A DNA stretch of 64,000 nucleotides from positions 35,628 to 99,627 of the forward strand of contig NZ_BDQM01000014.1 in NCBI RefSeq assembly GCF_002207865.1, read 5' to 3'. A model generated the notes under the pieces. The model saw nothing but the letters and a program-made list of their open reading frames with translations, did not search any database and was not told the origin of the DNA. Origin of the DNA: Colwellia marinimaniae (GTDB lineage Bacteria; Pseudomonadota; Gammaproteobacteria; Enterobacterales; Alteromonadaceae). This document shows positions 1 to 8,516 of this stretch, in pieces (the stretch's first letter is position 1; each line of letters starts with the position of its first letter). Made by a program: the position numbers and the translations under genes.

Positions 1-1
1 G

Positions 2-970
2 TCCACCTTAGCTAAAAAAGGTATTCATTTATCGCGTTTGTTAAAGGGTACTGATATTGAACCCCATGGCTTAAAGGATCGTGAATATAAAATCCATAAA
101 GAACAAATAATCACTTTTTATCGAAATGTTTTAGCACTGGACATGCCCGCGATTAGTTTATTGTTGGGAGCCGCAATAAAGCCTAAGGACTACGGTTTAT
201 ATGGTTGCACGTTATTATGCTGTAAAGGTCTACGTTCCACCTTAGAGTTTGCTATTCGTTATCATAATTTAGTCACTAAAACCGTTAATATGTCACTGCA
301 TGATGATGATGATGATGAATCTGGGCAATCGTGCTTTCGTTTTGAAGATCTGTTGTTTACCCGTGATTTAGAAGAATTTAATATCGAGCTACAGTGCGTC
401 ATTGTTTTATCTTTGGTGCGAGATTGTTTAAACAGCGAAAATTTTTCTTTTGATGCCTTAAGGTTTAGCTTTGCCAAACCTAAACACCATCAACTTTATC
501 AAGAATTTTTCCGTTGCCCAATAAGTTATGGTAATCAACATAGTGAATTTCTCTTTAATAACGACAAGTGGTCATTAAATACTCCAAGCAGTAATCCTTT
601 TGCCATGCCGATCTTACTTAGCCAATGTGATGTGGTGTTAAATTCAGTGGCGATAAAAAATGAATTTTTAATCACCATCAATAATTGGATAGCTGCTAAT
701 ATGCAACAGGAGCTTTGTGCTAAAAAACTGGCGAGTGCCCTCTATCTCACCCCAAGGACGTTACGCAGAAAGTTATCAGAGCAGGGCACAAGTTTTACCG
801 AAATTGTCAAAGATTTACGCTGCAGCGCCGCTAAGAAATTAATAACCGAGACGCAATTGACCATTGAAGACATAGGCTGTGCTATTGGCTTTAATGATGT
901 GTCAAATTTCAGAGCTGCATTTAAAAAGTGGACCGGGGAAACACCATCAAAGCTTAGACAGGTTAATTAA
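2..970 (+). CDS. AraC-type transcriptional regulator, 5' end outside window
   Basis: DNA-binding regulator of the AraC family. The reading frame is open from base 2, so the gene is cut by the window edge; a TTG at 38 is only an internal codon that could be mistaken for a start. The N-terminal part resembles the arabinose-binding-like sensor domain of the OruR/ArgR-type subgroup (PF12625 style). The last ~100 residues form the double helix-turn-helix, with LTPRTLRRKLSEQGTSF as the first recognition region and DIGCAIGFNDVSNFRAAF as the second, ending in the usual FKKWTGETPSKLR. An in-frame GAT run (about 301-317) gives a short poly-Asp stretch in the sensor domain. The ligand and target genes cannot be inferred because the upstream neighbour is not visible. 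Confidence 0.85.
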   Translation, partial: STLAKKGIHLSRLLKGTDIEPHGLKDREYKIHKEQIITFYRNVLALDMPAISLLLGAAIKPKDYGLYGCTLLCCKGLRSTLEFAIRYHNLVTKTVNMSLHDDDDDESGQSCFRFEDLLFTRDLEEFNIELQCVIVLSLVRDCLNSENFSFDALRFSFAKPKHHQLYQEFFRCPISYGNQHSEFLFNNDKWSLNTPSSNPFAMPILLSQCDVVLNSVAIKNEFLITINNWIAANMQQELCAKKLASALYLTPRTLRRKLSEQGTSFTEIVKDLRCSAAKKLITETQLTIEDIGCAIGFNDVSNFRAAFKKWTGETPSKLRQVN

Positions 971-1171
971 GCTATCGATTAGCGCCCCCATGACCATAAA
1001 TTGGCAATGCTCGTGGGCAACCTAACACAGTCGCTTGAATATTTAAAAATAAAGCCATACGATGGCTTAAAGCTATAATAAAGCACAATATTCAGTTTGC
1101 TGTGTTTCGTTCAGCTATAATTTTATCTAATTATATAAGCTTTGCCCATTAACCAGTAGGAAAGGTGATTT

Positions 1172-1597
1172 ATGTTTACTGAGCAACCAGAAGATTTTAT
1201 TTATAACTCATCCATAGGCATCCATGTTGTCTCTGCAGAAGGTATTATTGTTTATGCCAACGAATGTGAACTGGAGGTGTTAGGGTATACCAAGGATGAG
1301 TATATAGGTCATCATGTGTCAGAATTTCAACAAGACAAGTCTTGTTTATCTGACATGATGGCGCGGTTAGGCCGTATGGAAAAACTGAAAAATTACCCCG
1401 CAAAGGTACAAGGGAAAGAGGAACTGAAATATATTATCTACAACTCAAGTGTTTATGAAGAAAATGGCGAGTTTAAACATACACGTTGTTATGGCACAGA
1501 AGTTATGAAAACGATTTATGATGCTTTTTTCAAACATTTTGATTTTTCAGGATCACCTGACAAGCTGTTAACAGATAATAAGTGTCTTGATAATTAA
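1172..1597 (+). CDS. Single PAS-domain protein
   Basis: A 141-residue protein that is essentially one PAS sensor domain: the opening IGIHVVSAEGIIVYANECEL followed by VLGYTKDEYIGHHVSEF is the typical PAS start, strand and helix pattern. No kinase, GGDEF or other output domain is fused, so it probably acts by protein-protein contact or as a small-molecule sensor subunit. A ribosome site AGGAAAGG lies about 6 bases before the ATG. No neighbouring histidine kinase is visible, so its partner is unknown. Confidence 0.7.
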   Translation: MFTEQPEDFIYNSSIGIHVVSAEGIIVYANECELEVLGYTKDEYIGHHVSEFQQDKSCLSDMMARLGRMEKLKNYPAKVQGKEELKYIIYNSSVYEENGEFKHTRCYGTEVMKTIYDAFFKHFDFSGSPDKLLTDNKCLDN

Positions 1598-1729
1598 GCT
1601 TTACCTGCACCTATATCACCAAGGTGTATTGATGAGTGCCAGGTTTGCTGTGTCACCAGCGCTACTCATTTTTGTACACTAGTATCAGCCCGTTAAATAA
1701 GAGGGTGTTTAATTTCTGGAGCAGTTACA

Positions 1730-2134
1730 GTGAGAAAATCTTTATTTATATTGTTAGCTTTATTATCTTTTGTGTCGACTAGTCAAGCCGAAGATACCGA
1801 GGTATTAAACATCGATCGTTCGGTAACAAACACAATTATTTTGTCTTTCCCTAATGATAATAATGTTAAGCCCAAAGCGGGTGACTTTGAAATAGTAAAC
1901 TATGTACTAATGAGTAATGACATCGGTGAACGCTGGGGGGTTATAACACTAACGAATTTATCCTCGGGTAACCGCGAGTTAGATCAAGATCATTTAATGG
2001 CGCTATTTGCTGATGGCAGTCGTAACAAGCCACTAGAGTATAAATTAAACTTCAAAGGCAAAGAAACACAGTCCATTACCGTGTCCTTTGGCGTGTTTAA
2101 ATTTCCAATATTGAGCATCTATACCAGCAACTAA
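1730..2134 (+). CDS. Exported protein of unknown function
   Basis: 134 residues with a clear Sec signal peptide (MRKSLFILLALLSFVSTSQA, cleavage expected after SQA). The start is GTG, preceded by a CTGGAG ribosome site. The mature part is small and rich in polar residues, with no cysteines and no motif I recognise; the phrase YVLMSNDIGERWGVITLTNL looks like a beta-sandwich strand pair. It is expected to be periplasmic. It stands alone between a PAS protein and a small cytosolic protein, and no function is assigned. Confidence 0.55.
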   Translation: MRKSLFILLALLSFVSTSQAEDTEVLNIDRSVTNTIILSFPNDNNVKPKAGDFEIVNYVLMSNDIGERWGVITLTNLSSGNRELDQDHLMALFADGSRNKPLEYKLNFKGKETQSITVSFGVFKFPILSIYTSN

Positions 2135-2278
2135 AACGATTATATCCTTTCATAAATCAAACGCTTCACTAAGGGATTTAATCTTACCAGCTGACAATGA
2201 CTTGCAATGTGTGAGACATTTTAGCAAACTAAGTAAAAGTCCTATAGTAGGGCGCGACATTACTTCTGGATATCTATT

Positions 2279-2563
2279 ATGAATTTAGATAAATCAACAA
2301 AACGTATAGCAAAACGAGTTAAAAAAGGCTTTCAAGGTTACCCACAAATATCACTGGCTTATTTTGGTGAATCAACAACTTGTGCAACACAAGTTGTTGT
2401 TGCTTACACCTCAGAAGAAGGTGCTGAGATACAAGAGCAGAAGTTTTCCTGTCAGGGTGATGTTAGAACCGATGAAACTATTCAAACGACATTATGGAAG
2501 GTTATTGAGCGGGCAGACGCAAAAACAGTGTTAGAAGTTAGCGGTGTTGCAATTATTCAATAA
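2279..2563 (+). CDS. Small conserved-looking cytosolic protein
   Basis: 94 residues, basic N-terminus (KSTKRIAKRVKKGF), no signal peptide or membrane segment. I do not recognise the family. The body alternates short strands (ISLAYFGE, TQVVVAYTSEEG, TVLEVSGVAII) consistent with a small alpha/beta fold. Codon use resembles the neighbours, which favours a real gene, but there is no operon partner to suggest a role. Confidence 0.5.
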   Translation: MNLDKSTKRIAKRVKKGFQGYPQISLAYFGESTTCATQVVVAYTSEEGAEIQEQKFSCQGDVRTDETIQTTLWKVIERADAKTVLEVSGVAIIQ

Positions 2564-2619
2564 GGTTAGCAAACCAGCAGTAGCCGATTAATCTAGCTTG
2601 TCTGCCAAGATAGATTACC

Positions 2620-3021
2620 CTAGGAGTAGCTTGGCGGGCGGCTATCTTGCATCAATACATCTAATTTTATTTGCGCTTTTTTGTGATTTTCTAAGTCTAC
2701 TACTTCAATCATCTCACATTCATCTCTGATCATTTCAGCAATCAGGCTAGGATAATGACGGCAGTCTTCCGGTCTATCTAAATAAATGCTGCAAGTATAA
2801 AGATCCGGCGCGAGTGGGTCTTTTTTTGCCGCTATTGCTAGAAAAGGGCAACTTTTTAGTCGTAAGCCAGATTTAGGGTCGAACCATAACTCATTGTTTT
2901 TAACAAATGCGAAGATTTCAGGGTTAAATATTTCCCATAGGTCAATCTCTTCTTTGCTTGCTGCCAGATCACCGCCGCCGTATTTGATACAACATTTCCC
3001 GCATTGATTACAATCTTTCAT
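2620..3021 (-). CDS. YkgJ-family cysteine-cluster protein
   Basis: 133 residues that begin with the characteristic CNQCGKCC motif, followed by SCPFL and, further on, YTCSIYLDRPEDCRHYP. This Cys pattern defines the YkgJ/Fe-S-oxidoreductase-like (CxxCxxCC zinc or iron cluster) family. The biochemical role is not settled for most members; metal binding is the safe inference. It is transcribed opposite to its neighbours and appears monocistronic. Confidence 0.75.
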   Translation of the reverse strand: MKDCNQCGKCCIKYGGGDLAASKEEIDLWEIFNPEIFAFVKNNELWFDPKSGLRLKSCPFLAIAAKKDPLAPDLYTCSIYLDRPEDCRHYPSLIAEMIRDECEMIEVVDLENHKKAQIKLDVLMQDSRPPSYS

Positions 3022-3115
3022 AGTTCACTAGTGAGTAGGTATACCAAGCCTTATTGTATCATTGATGTTACTCAAGCACTCTAAACATGAATTTAAACAT
3101 GAATTTTTATTAGTA

Positions 3116-3265
3116 ATACCATTTTCATTAAGTTTGTGATCTTGTTGTGCTCAGCAAAAACATTTCAGGACAAGGCGCTCGATTGGCCAAATAGTGGCCT
3201 ATTGGGATTGTAGTTTTGGCCTATTTTACCCCCACAAGTGGGCCATAATTTAGTGAAATTGGTAT
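3116..3265. mobile_element. Miniature inverted-repeat element, family B copy 1
   Basis: A 150-bp noncoding block whose ends are imperfect inverted repeats: it opens with ATACCATTTTCATTAA and closes with TTAGTGAAATTGGTAT. It contains inner palindromic words (GGCCAAATAGTGGCC). A second copy in reverse orientation lies at 13504-13860 and shares the terminal ~35 bases (TTAAGTTTGTGATCTTGTTG) and the CCCACTTGTG end. It fills most of the gap upstream of the SEC-C protein gene. No coding capacity; probably mobilised in trans by a transposase not seen here. Confidence 0.6.
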
Positions 3266-3412
3266 AATATGGCTATATAGGGACATTATATATCTGAGCT
3301 TTGGGGTAAATGATAAAATAAAAGCCAGAGAGTCAATTCAACGGTCGACTATTTACCACTTTACGTTATACTGCCGCGCTTAAAGCAAGCATTTAAATTA
3401 GCGGAGAAAATC

Positions 3413-3745
3413 ATGCACGATCTTTATTACAAAGGACGTATCCACATCAGACATAACCATGTCACCACAGGTTATAACAATAAACGTGCGGTAAAACTTG
3501 GTACTGAAAAAAAACCATTAACGCTAGTGGTTAGTAGTGATGAAAGAAAACTCGAAGTAGCGAGCTTAGTTGCCGAGAATGAACTTTTTGCTGATATTAC
3601 TGTAGACAGCACCAGCGATGAAAATATCATTGAACTTAACGCCATACTCAACAAACCCACCACGACTCGATTCGACCAAACACCGAAGCGTAATGATCCT
3701 TGTTCATGTGGCAGTGGCAAAAAATATAAAAAGTGTTGCGGCTAA
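3413..3745 (+). CDS. SEC-C/SWIM metal-binding motif protein (PBPRA1643-like)
   Basis: 110 residues ending in RNDPCSCGSGKKYKKCCG, a perfect SEC-C zinc-binding motif of the kind found at the C-terminus of SecA. The upstream part (FYKGRIHIRHNH, GYNNKRAVKLGTEKKPLTLVV) matches my memory of the PBPRA1643 family of small gammaproteobacterial SEC-C proteins. It is probably a zinc protein that contacts RNA or protein; its role is unknown. A GGAG ribosome site sits 7 bases before the ATG. Confidence 0.75.
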   Translation: MHDLYYKGRIHIRHNHVTTGYNNKRAVKLGTEKKPLTLVVSSDERKLEVASLVAENELFADITVDSTSDENIIELNAILNKPTTTRFDQTPKRNDPCSCGSGKKYKKCCG

Positions 3746-4185
3746 CAAAATTCTTATTATCCATGCCTTTATTTAAGTGACTGCTACGCAATTTTTTGCT
3801 AACAATCTGTAAGTAACTTTTGACTAGTCGTAGCTTAAATAATTGCCATCAATATAATCCGCCATGACATCGTGCACTTGCTGGCGAAACAGTCTATTAG
3901 TTCCCACGGTTAGAATTTGAGAAAAATTTACTACCCTTGGCTGTTGACCCAGCATGGTCTAGCGTATGGTCAATAAAGTAGCATGAAAGCCCATAACGGT
4001 AACTAACGAGTTATCGGTTATTTTTTACTCTTTAAGTATGTTTTTTGAGCATAATCAACTAATCCCACCAAACATTAAAATTTGTTACATAATTTAAGCC
4101 GATAATCGTGCTTAAAGGTAGTATTCTGCCTCACTTTAGATTAAATTTGCAACCTTAAATTTACTACAGTTAATAAGAGCGCCTT
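3746..4185. other. Intergenic region without recognisable feature
   Basis: 440 bases between the SEC-C gene and the zapA operon. I looked for 6S RNA, which often sits beside zapA in gammaproteobacteria, and did not find its conserved bubble or closing stem here or after zapA. The final ~100 bases should hold the promoter of the zapA operon, but no convincing -35/-10 pair stands out. Confidence 0.3.
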
Positions 4186-4404
4186 ATGTTAGAAAATACT
4201 CTCCCTCAACTCGAACAACTGATTGAAGACATCATTGAAAAAAATAACCAGCTAAAAAATCAAGTGGCTGAACTAGAGCAGCAAAAAACCGTGCTTATTG
4301 ATGAAAATGAAACCTTGCAACTTGAAGCCCTTGAAGGTGAAGAAAAACAAAAACAGACCAATGACGTTTTAACAAATTTACTAGGTAAATTACAAAGTGC
4401 ATAA
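4186..4404 (+). CDS. TIGR02449-type coiled-coil protein upstream of zapA
   Basis: 72 residues predicted to be one continuous coiled coil (heptads through LPQLEQLIEDIIEKNNQLKN and on to LLGKLQSA), with no cysteine, tryptophan or membrane segment. Small coiled-coil proteins of the TIGR02449 family are encoded directly before zapA in many gammaproteobacteria and resemble ZapB in length and composition. Here the stop is 19 bases from the zapA start, so the two are almost certainly co-transcribed. A cell-division role is inferred from context only. Confidence 0.75.
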   Translation: MLENTLPQLEQLIEDIIEKNNQLKNQVAELEQQKTVLIDENETLQLEALEGEEKQKQTNDVLTNLLGKLQSA

Positions 4405-4423
4405 GTGCATAAGAGCATAATTA

Positions 4424-4705
4424 ATGATTACTGAAGACTCTACAGGCATCAGCATTAACATTTTGGGCAAGCCACATCAGTTTGCTTGCTCAGCTGAGCA
4501 AGCAGAGGATTTAACTCAAGCCGCACGTAGCCTCGCTAATATGTGTATAGACATCAAGCAACAAACGGGTATTGGCAGCCGCGAGCGTGTTTTATTGGTG
4601 GCGGCCATGAATTTAAGTCATTCATTATTGATGGCGAATAATAAAATTGAACGTTATCAACTTGCACAAGATGCTTTAATTTCCACCTTAAAGAGCGCTT
4701 TATAA
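4424..4705 (+). CDS. zapA: Cell division protein ZapA
   Basis: 93 residues, about the family's usual length. ZapA binds and bundles FtsZ filaments at the division site. The N-terminal domain shows ISINILGKPHQFACSAEQAE followed by AARSLANMCIDIKQQ, and the C-terminal half is the coiled coil that makes the tetramer (RERVLLVAAMNLSHSLLMAN). It lies between the TIGR02449-type gene and minCDE, forming a compact division-site block. Confidence 0.9.
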   Translation: MITEDSTGISINILGKPHQFACSAEQAEDLTQAARSLANMCIDIKQQTGIGSRERVLLVAAMNLSHSLLMANNKIERYQLAQDALISTLKSAL

Positions 4706-4818
4706 ACACTTTCAATTTTTCAATATTATTACTCTCTGCTTGTTATTGTGGCGGTAATATTAGCGAGTTGATGATTAACTAGATACCGTCACTTGTCTTA
4801 TTTAGGGAAACCTTCTTT

Positions 4819-5538
4819 ATGGCTGATGCCAGCATTGAATTTAAAGGGTCAAGTTTTACCCTGTCTGTTTTACATTTAAAGTCGTCAGAATTAGCAGATA
4901 TTCGTGCTGATTTAACCAACAAAGTAGCGCAAGCTCCCGATTTTTTTTACCGAGTTCCCGTCGTGGTAAATGTTGAAAAACTCAACGGTTCCATTGATTA
5001 TCAAGGGGTAAAAACATTAATAGAAGAATTCAATTTTACCTTTGTTGGCTTCACTGGCGTTATCGCTAAAGCGCAACGTCAGCAAATTCGGGATCTTGGT
5101 TTTTCATTTGTTAATTCAGCGAAAGCCAATACCACGACAAAAGCCAAGATTAGCAAAGAGAGCGTAGTTGCCAAGACTGAAAGCGTAGCGGCGACAACGC
5201 AACGTCATTTATACACGGATAAAATACACCGAGGCCAGGTTCGTTCTGGTCAGCAAGTGTATGCTAAAGAGCAAAATTTAGTCATTATCGGCTCAGTTTC
5301 AGCGGGCGCTGAAGTCATTGCCGATGGTAATATTCATGTCTATGGCTCTTTACGTGGTCGCGCCATTGCCGGCGCAACCGGCCATCATAGCGCGCAAATA
5401 TATTGTCAAAATCTTCAGGCTGAGTTGGTTTCTATTAATGGTCACTATTGGCTAAGTGAGTCCATGGAGCAACACTGGGACTCACCGGTATATATTCATT
5501 TGACCGACAACGAGCTAACGTCATCAAAACTCATTTAA
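4819..5538 (+). CDS. minC: Septum-site determining protein MinC
   Basis: 239 residues. MinC blocks FtsZ assembly away from mid-cell and is recruited to the membrane by MinD. The N-terminal FtsZ-inhibitory domain runs to about residue 105 (FKGSSFTLSVLHLKSS at the start). An Ala/Thr/Lys-rich linker follows (about 115-135), then the C-terminal beta-helix that binds MinD, with VIADGNIHVYGSLRGRAIAG and a QIYCQNLQAELVSINGHY ladder. A short intergenic space separates it from minD, and the order C-D-E is canonical. Confidence 0.95.
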   Translation: MADASIEFKGSSFTLSVLHLKSSELADIRADLTNKVAQAPDFFYRVPVVVNVEKLNGSIDYQGVKTLIEEFNFTFVGFTGVIAKAQRQQIRDLGFSFVNSAKANTTTKAKISKESVVAKTESVAATTQRHLYTDKIHRGQVRSGQQVYAKEQNLVIIGSVSAGAEVIADGNIHVYGSLRGRAIAGATGHHSAQIYCQNLQAELVSINGHYWLSESMEQHWDSPVYIHLTDNELTSSKLI

Positions 5539-5566
5539 TTTTTAACTTATAAAGGATATTCTGTCT

Positions 5567-6376
5567 ATGGCACGAATAATAGTAGTTACCTCAGGAAAGG
5601 GCGGTGTTGGCAAAACGACATCTAGTGCTGCAATTGGCCTTGGTTTAGCGTTAAAAGGACATAAAGTAGTATTAATTGATTTTGATATAGGCTTACGAAA
5701 TCTAGACCTGATAATGGGCTGTGAACGTCGTGTGGTATATGATTTTGTCAATGTGATTAATGGTGAAGCCACCTTGAATCAGGCCTTAATTAAAGATAAA
5801 CGTGTCAGCAGTTTATCTATATTACCCGCCTCACAAACACGTGATAAAGATGCCTTGAATAAAGAAAATGTTGGTAAGGTGCTCGATGATCTGGGTAAAC
5901 TTTTTGACTTTATCATTTGTGATTCGCCAGCAGGTATTGAGGCTGGAGCCATGATGGCGCTTTATTATGCCGATGAGGCTATAGTAACCACCAATCCGGA
6001 AGTATCATCGGTACGTGACTCTGATCGAATTTTAGGCATGTTAGCAAGTCGTTCACGTAGAGCTGAACTTGGCTTAGAACCGATAAAAGAGCATTTATTA
6101 TTAACACGTTATTGCCCTAAACGTGTTGCTGAAGGTGAAATGCTGAGTGTCGAGGATGTAGAAGATATTCTGTCGATACCGTTGTTAGGTGTTATTCCTG
6201 AGTCACAAGCTGTGCTTAAAGCATCAAATGCGGGCGAGCCAGTTATTTTAGATACCGACAGTGATGCCGGTCAAGCTTACCAAGATGTCATTGATCGCCT
6301 GTTAGGTGAAACCATTGAGTTTAGGTTTTTACTCGCTGAGAAAAAAGGCATCTTTAGTCGGATGTTTGGAGGATAA
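5567..6376 (+). CDS. minD: Septum-site determining ATPase MinD
   Basis: 269 residues, the family's usual size. It is a ParA-type ATPase that binds the membrane when ATP-bound and carries MinC. The deviant Walker A motif SGKGGVGKTT is at residues 9-18, DFDIGLRNLDLIMG is the switch I region, and CDSPAGIEAGA is Walker B. The last ten residues (GIFSRMFGG) form the amphipathic membrane-targeting helix. A GGAT-type ribosome site precedes the ATG, and the stop codon is separated from the minE start by a single base. Confidence 0.97.
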   Translation: MARIIVVTSGKGGVGKTTSSAAIGLGLALKGHKVVLIDFDIGLRNLDLIMGCERRVVYDFVNVINGEATLNQALIKDKRVSSLSILPASQTRDKDALNKENVGKVLDDLGKLFDFIICDSPAGIEAGAMMALYYADEAIVTTNPEVSSVRDSDRILGMLASRSRRAELGLEPIKEHLLLTRYCPKRVAEGEMLSVEDVEDILSIPLLGVIPESQAVLKASNAGEPVILDTDSDAGQAYQDVIDRLLGETIEFRFLLAEKKGIFSRMFGG

Positions 6377-6377
6377 C

Positions 6378-6656
6378 ATGGCATTACTGGATTATTTTTT
6401 ACGCAAAAAAGAAAAGCAGGTAACCACAGCATCCAGGGCGAAAGAACGTCTGCAAATCATCGTTGCTCATGAACGCAATAGCCGCAATAAGCAGCCAGAT
6501 TATTTACCGCAACTTACCGCAGATATTCTAGTGGTATTGCGTAAGTACATCAAAGTATCGGATGAGAGTTTTTCGATAAAACTTGATAATAAAGATGGTG
6601 ATTTAAACGTGTTAGAGCTCAATATTGAATTACATGATGAGCACGATAGCAGTTAA
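6378..6656 (+). CDS. minE: Min topological specificity factor MinE
   Basis: 92 residues from the ATG at 6378 (a longer upstream reading of the frame overlaps minD and is not credible). The N-terminus MALLDYFLRKKEK is the membrane-targeting helix, the next part (KERLQIIVAHER) is the MinD-binding helix/strand that stimulates MinD ATPase, and the C-terminal domain dimerises. The ribosome site GGAGGA lies in the last codons of minD, so the two are translationally coupled. Confidence 0.96.
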   Translation: MALLDYFLRKKEKQVTTASRAKERLQIIVAHERNSRNKQPDYLPQLTADILVVLRKYIKVSDESFSIKLDNKDGDLNVLELNIELHDEHDSS

Positions 6657-6684
6657 GTTTATTAACCTTGCCTCAATATATCGA

Positions 6685-6731
6685 AAAACACCAACTGTCA
6701 GCAAGGACTACCGGCTGAGTAATGGTGTTTT
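6685..6731 (+). terminator. Possible terminator after minE
   Basis: AAAACACCA at 6685-6693 pairs with TGGTGTTTT at 6723-6731, about 30 bases after the minE stop. The loop is long (29 bases) and contains a smaller CCGG-type fold, so this is a weak intrinsic terminator at best. It sits just before the 84-bp repeat block. Confidence 0.35.
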
Positions 6732-6750
6732 ATCATTTTACTTGAGTAAT

Positions 6751-7086
6751 TAAATGCTTAGCTAAGTTCACCACGTAAACTCAATTGCATTTGTTGGCAC
6801 ATTTCGTCATAACTTAAATTTTTACTCGATTAATTAGATGCTTAGGTAAGTTCACCACGTAAACTCAATTGCATTTGTTGGCACATTTCGTCATAGCTTA
6901 AGTTTTTACTTGAGTAATTAAATGCTTAGGTAAGTTCACCACGTAAACTTAATTGCATTTGCTGGCACATTTCGTCATAGCTTAAATTTTTACTCGAATA
7001 ATTAAATGCTTAGGTAAGTTCACCACGTAAACTCAATTGCATTTGTTGGCACATTTCGTCATAGCTTAAGTTTTTACTTAATAAGT
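6751..7086 (-). repeat. Four tandem 84-bp repeats derived from the ansA 3' end
   Basis: The same 84-bp unit starts at 6751, 6835, 6919 and 7003. The copy at 7003 is the authentic 3' end of ansA (its last codons and stop, on the minus strand), and the other three lie directly beyond the stop. Copies differ by a few substitutions (for example TTGTTGG versus TTGCTGG, ACTCGATTAAT versus ACTTGAGTAAT), so the duplication is not recent or is diverging. 84 bp is exactly 28 codons, so each copy preserves the ansA frame and its own stop. Confidence 0.9.
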
Positions 7087-8023
7087 AATGTAGTTTAGTT
7101 AACGTTGCCTCTAGGGTCATATCATGACCACTGATGACACCGACCTCGCTCAAGGCATTGCCTGTGGCATAGCCAGACATATTGACCGTGCCTTTGATAC
7201 ATTGGCTACAGTTAACCACCACGATACCTTGCTCTTTCGCTTTACTTAAACAAGCGAGTAAGGCTTTATCTTGTGGCGCATTACCAACACCGTAGCTGCG
7301 TAAAATAAGGGCTTTCACCGGCTGTTTTATGGTATTTTCAATGACGGCACTGCTTATACCTGGGTATAAGTGCACTACACCGATGGGCTGGGGAGTGATT
7401 TTTGCCAGTTGCAGTGGCGGCACTTTTTCAATGTTTGGCGCTATCTTTCCCGCCACTAATTGAATATTGATACCTGCTTCAAGTAAGACTGGCATATTAG
7501 GGGAATCGAAGGCGTTAAAGCCATCGGCATAGGCTTTTATACACCGATTACCACGGTAGAGTTTGTTATTGAAAAACAAACCAACTTCACTAATGGGGTA
7601 ATTAGCCGCTATGTATAAGGCATTTAACACATTAACTTGGCCATCAGAGCGCAGTTGACTAAAGGGTATTTGTGAGCCGGTAACAATGACGGGTTTGCTT
7701 AAATTCTCAAACATAAAAGACAAAGCTGAGCTGGTATAAGCCATGGTATCGGTACCATGTAACACCACAAAACCATCATAATCATCATAGTTGGCTTTAA
7801 TATCATCGGCGATACGTTGCCAATCTCTTGGCGTCATATTGGAGGAATCAATTAACGGCTGATATTCACTGATGGTGAAATCTGGCATTTCACTGCGATG
7901 AAATTCAGGCAGTGCCTTGATTGATTCACTCAGATGGCCTTTAGCCGGTACAAAGCCTTGAGTGCTTTGCTTCATACCAATAGTACCGCCAGTGTAGGCA
8001 ACATAAATTCTTTTTTTTATCAT
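7010..8023 (-). CDS. ansA: Type I L-asparaginase
   Basis: 337 residues, matching cytoplasmic asparaginase I. It hydrolyses L-asparagine to aspartate and ammonia. The first catalytic threonine is in VAYTGGTIGM near the N-terminus, and the second set is in VVLHGTDTMAYTSSAL (Thr-Asp pair of the amidohydrolase signature). No signal peptide. The neighbour upstream on the same strand is sppA, the same pairing as in Escherichia coli. The last 28 codons form the unit that is repeated in tandem downstream. Confidence 0.95.
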   Translation of the reverse strand: MIKKRIYVAYTGGTIGMKQSTQGFVPAKGHLSESIKALPEFHRSEMPDFTISEYQPLIDSSNMTPRDWQRIADDIKANYDDYDGFVVLHGTDTMAYTSSALSFMFENLSKPVIVTGSQIPFSQLRSDGQVNVLNALYIAANYPISEVGLFFNNKLYRGNRCIKAYADGFNAFDSPNMPVLLEAGINIQLVAGKIAPNIEKVPPLQLAKITPQPIGVVHLYPGISSAVIENTIKQPVKALILRSYGVGNAPQDKALLACLSKAKEQGIVVVNCSQCIKGTVNMSGYATGNALSEVGVISGHDMTLEATLTKLHYLLSKNLSYDEMCQQMQLSLRGELT

Positions 8024-8262
8024 AATTGTTAATGCTATGTTGTAGATTTTATAAACGAGTAATTATACCTTACCTCTAAGCCTGATAATTATCGCTGAGT
8101 GGCAATGAGTGGCAAATTAATTAATAGACTTAGTATTATATCTTAGCATGCAGGATACTTGCTATAGCACTTGCTGAATGATTTCAGTCTCGACAACAAT
8201 TCTTTAGCGGATAGGTGATAACCGGGGTGTTTAGTAGACTTTGGCAGGAAGTTAATAAAAAA

Positions 8263-8454
8263 ACATGCCTATGTAGTTTACTCAGGAACTCTTTGTAAAC
8301 GTCATCTTCGAAGTTTCTAATCGAAGATCCATTGCTTTTTATACACTGGATCCAGGACAATAAGCTCCATGCATTGTCTAATAAGTGCCATCCATGGCAC
8401 GTCCGATTAAAATACCACGGGGATGACGATCCTGAGCCAAGTGCATAGGCATGT
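8263..8454. mobile_element. Miniature inverted-repeat element, family A copy 1
   Basis: 192-bp noncoding element with perfect terminal repeats ACATGCCTATG / CATAGGCATGT. It is flanked by TAAAAAA on both sides (8256-8262 and 8455-8461), a 6-7 bp target duplication blurred by the A tract. Inner sequence contains CGAAG/CTTCG and CCATGGCAC palindromes. Related copies: 13523-13714 (reverse), 28135-28231 (short), 33605-33747 (internally deleted). It occupies the gap between sppA and ansA. Confidence 0.85.
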
Positions 8455-8455
8455 T

Positions 8456-8489
8456 AAAAAAAGAGGTAGTTATTTTCATAACTACCTCT
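8456..8489 (-). terminator. Rho-independent terminator of sppA
   Basis: On the minus strand a perfect 12-bp stem (AGAGGTAGTTAT at 8462-8473 pairs with ATAACTACCTCT at 8478-8489) with a 4-base loop is followed by a run of seven T. It begins 28 bases after the sppA stop. The family A miniature element is inserted directly at its T tract, so sppA and ansA are probably separate transcripts. Confidence 0.85.
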
Positions 8490-8516
8490 ACACGTTAAAA
8501 GCTTTTACTGTCGCGC

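Noticed and set aside
4706..4818. 6S RNA expected beside zapA
   Set aside because: Only 113 bases separate zapA from minC, and neither this gap nor 3746-4185 shows the long closing stem and bubble of 6S RNA.
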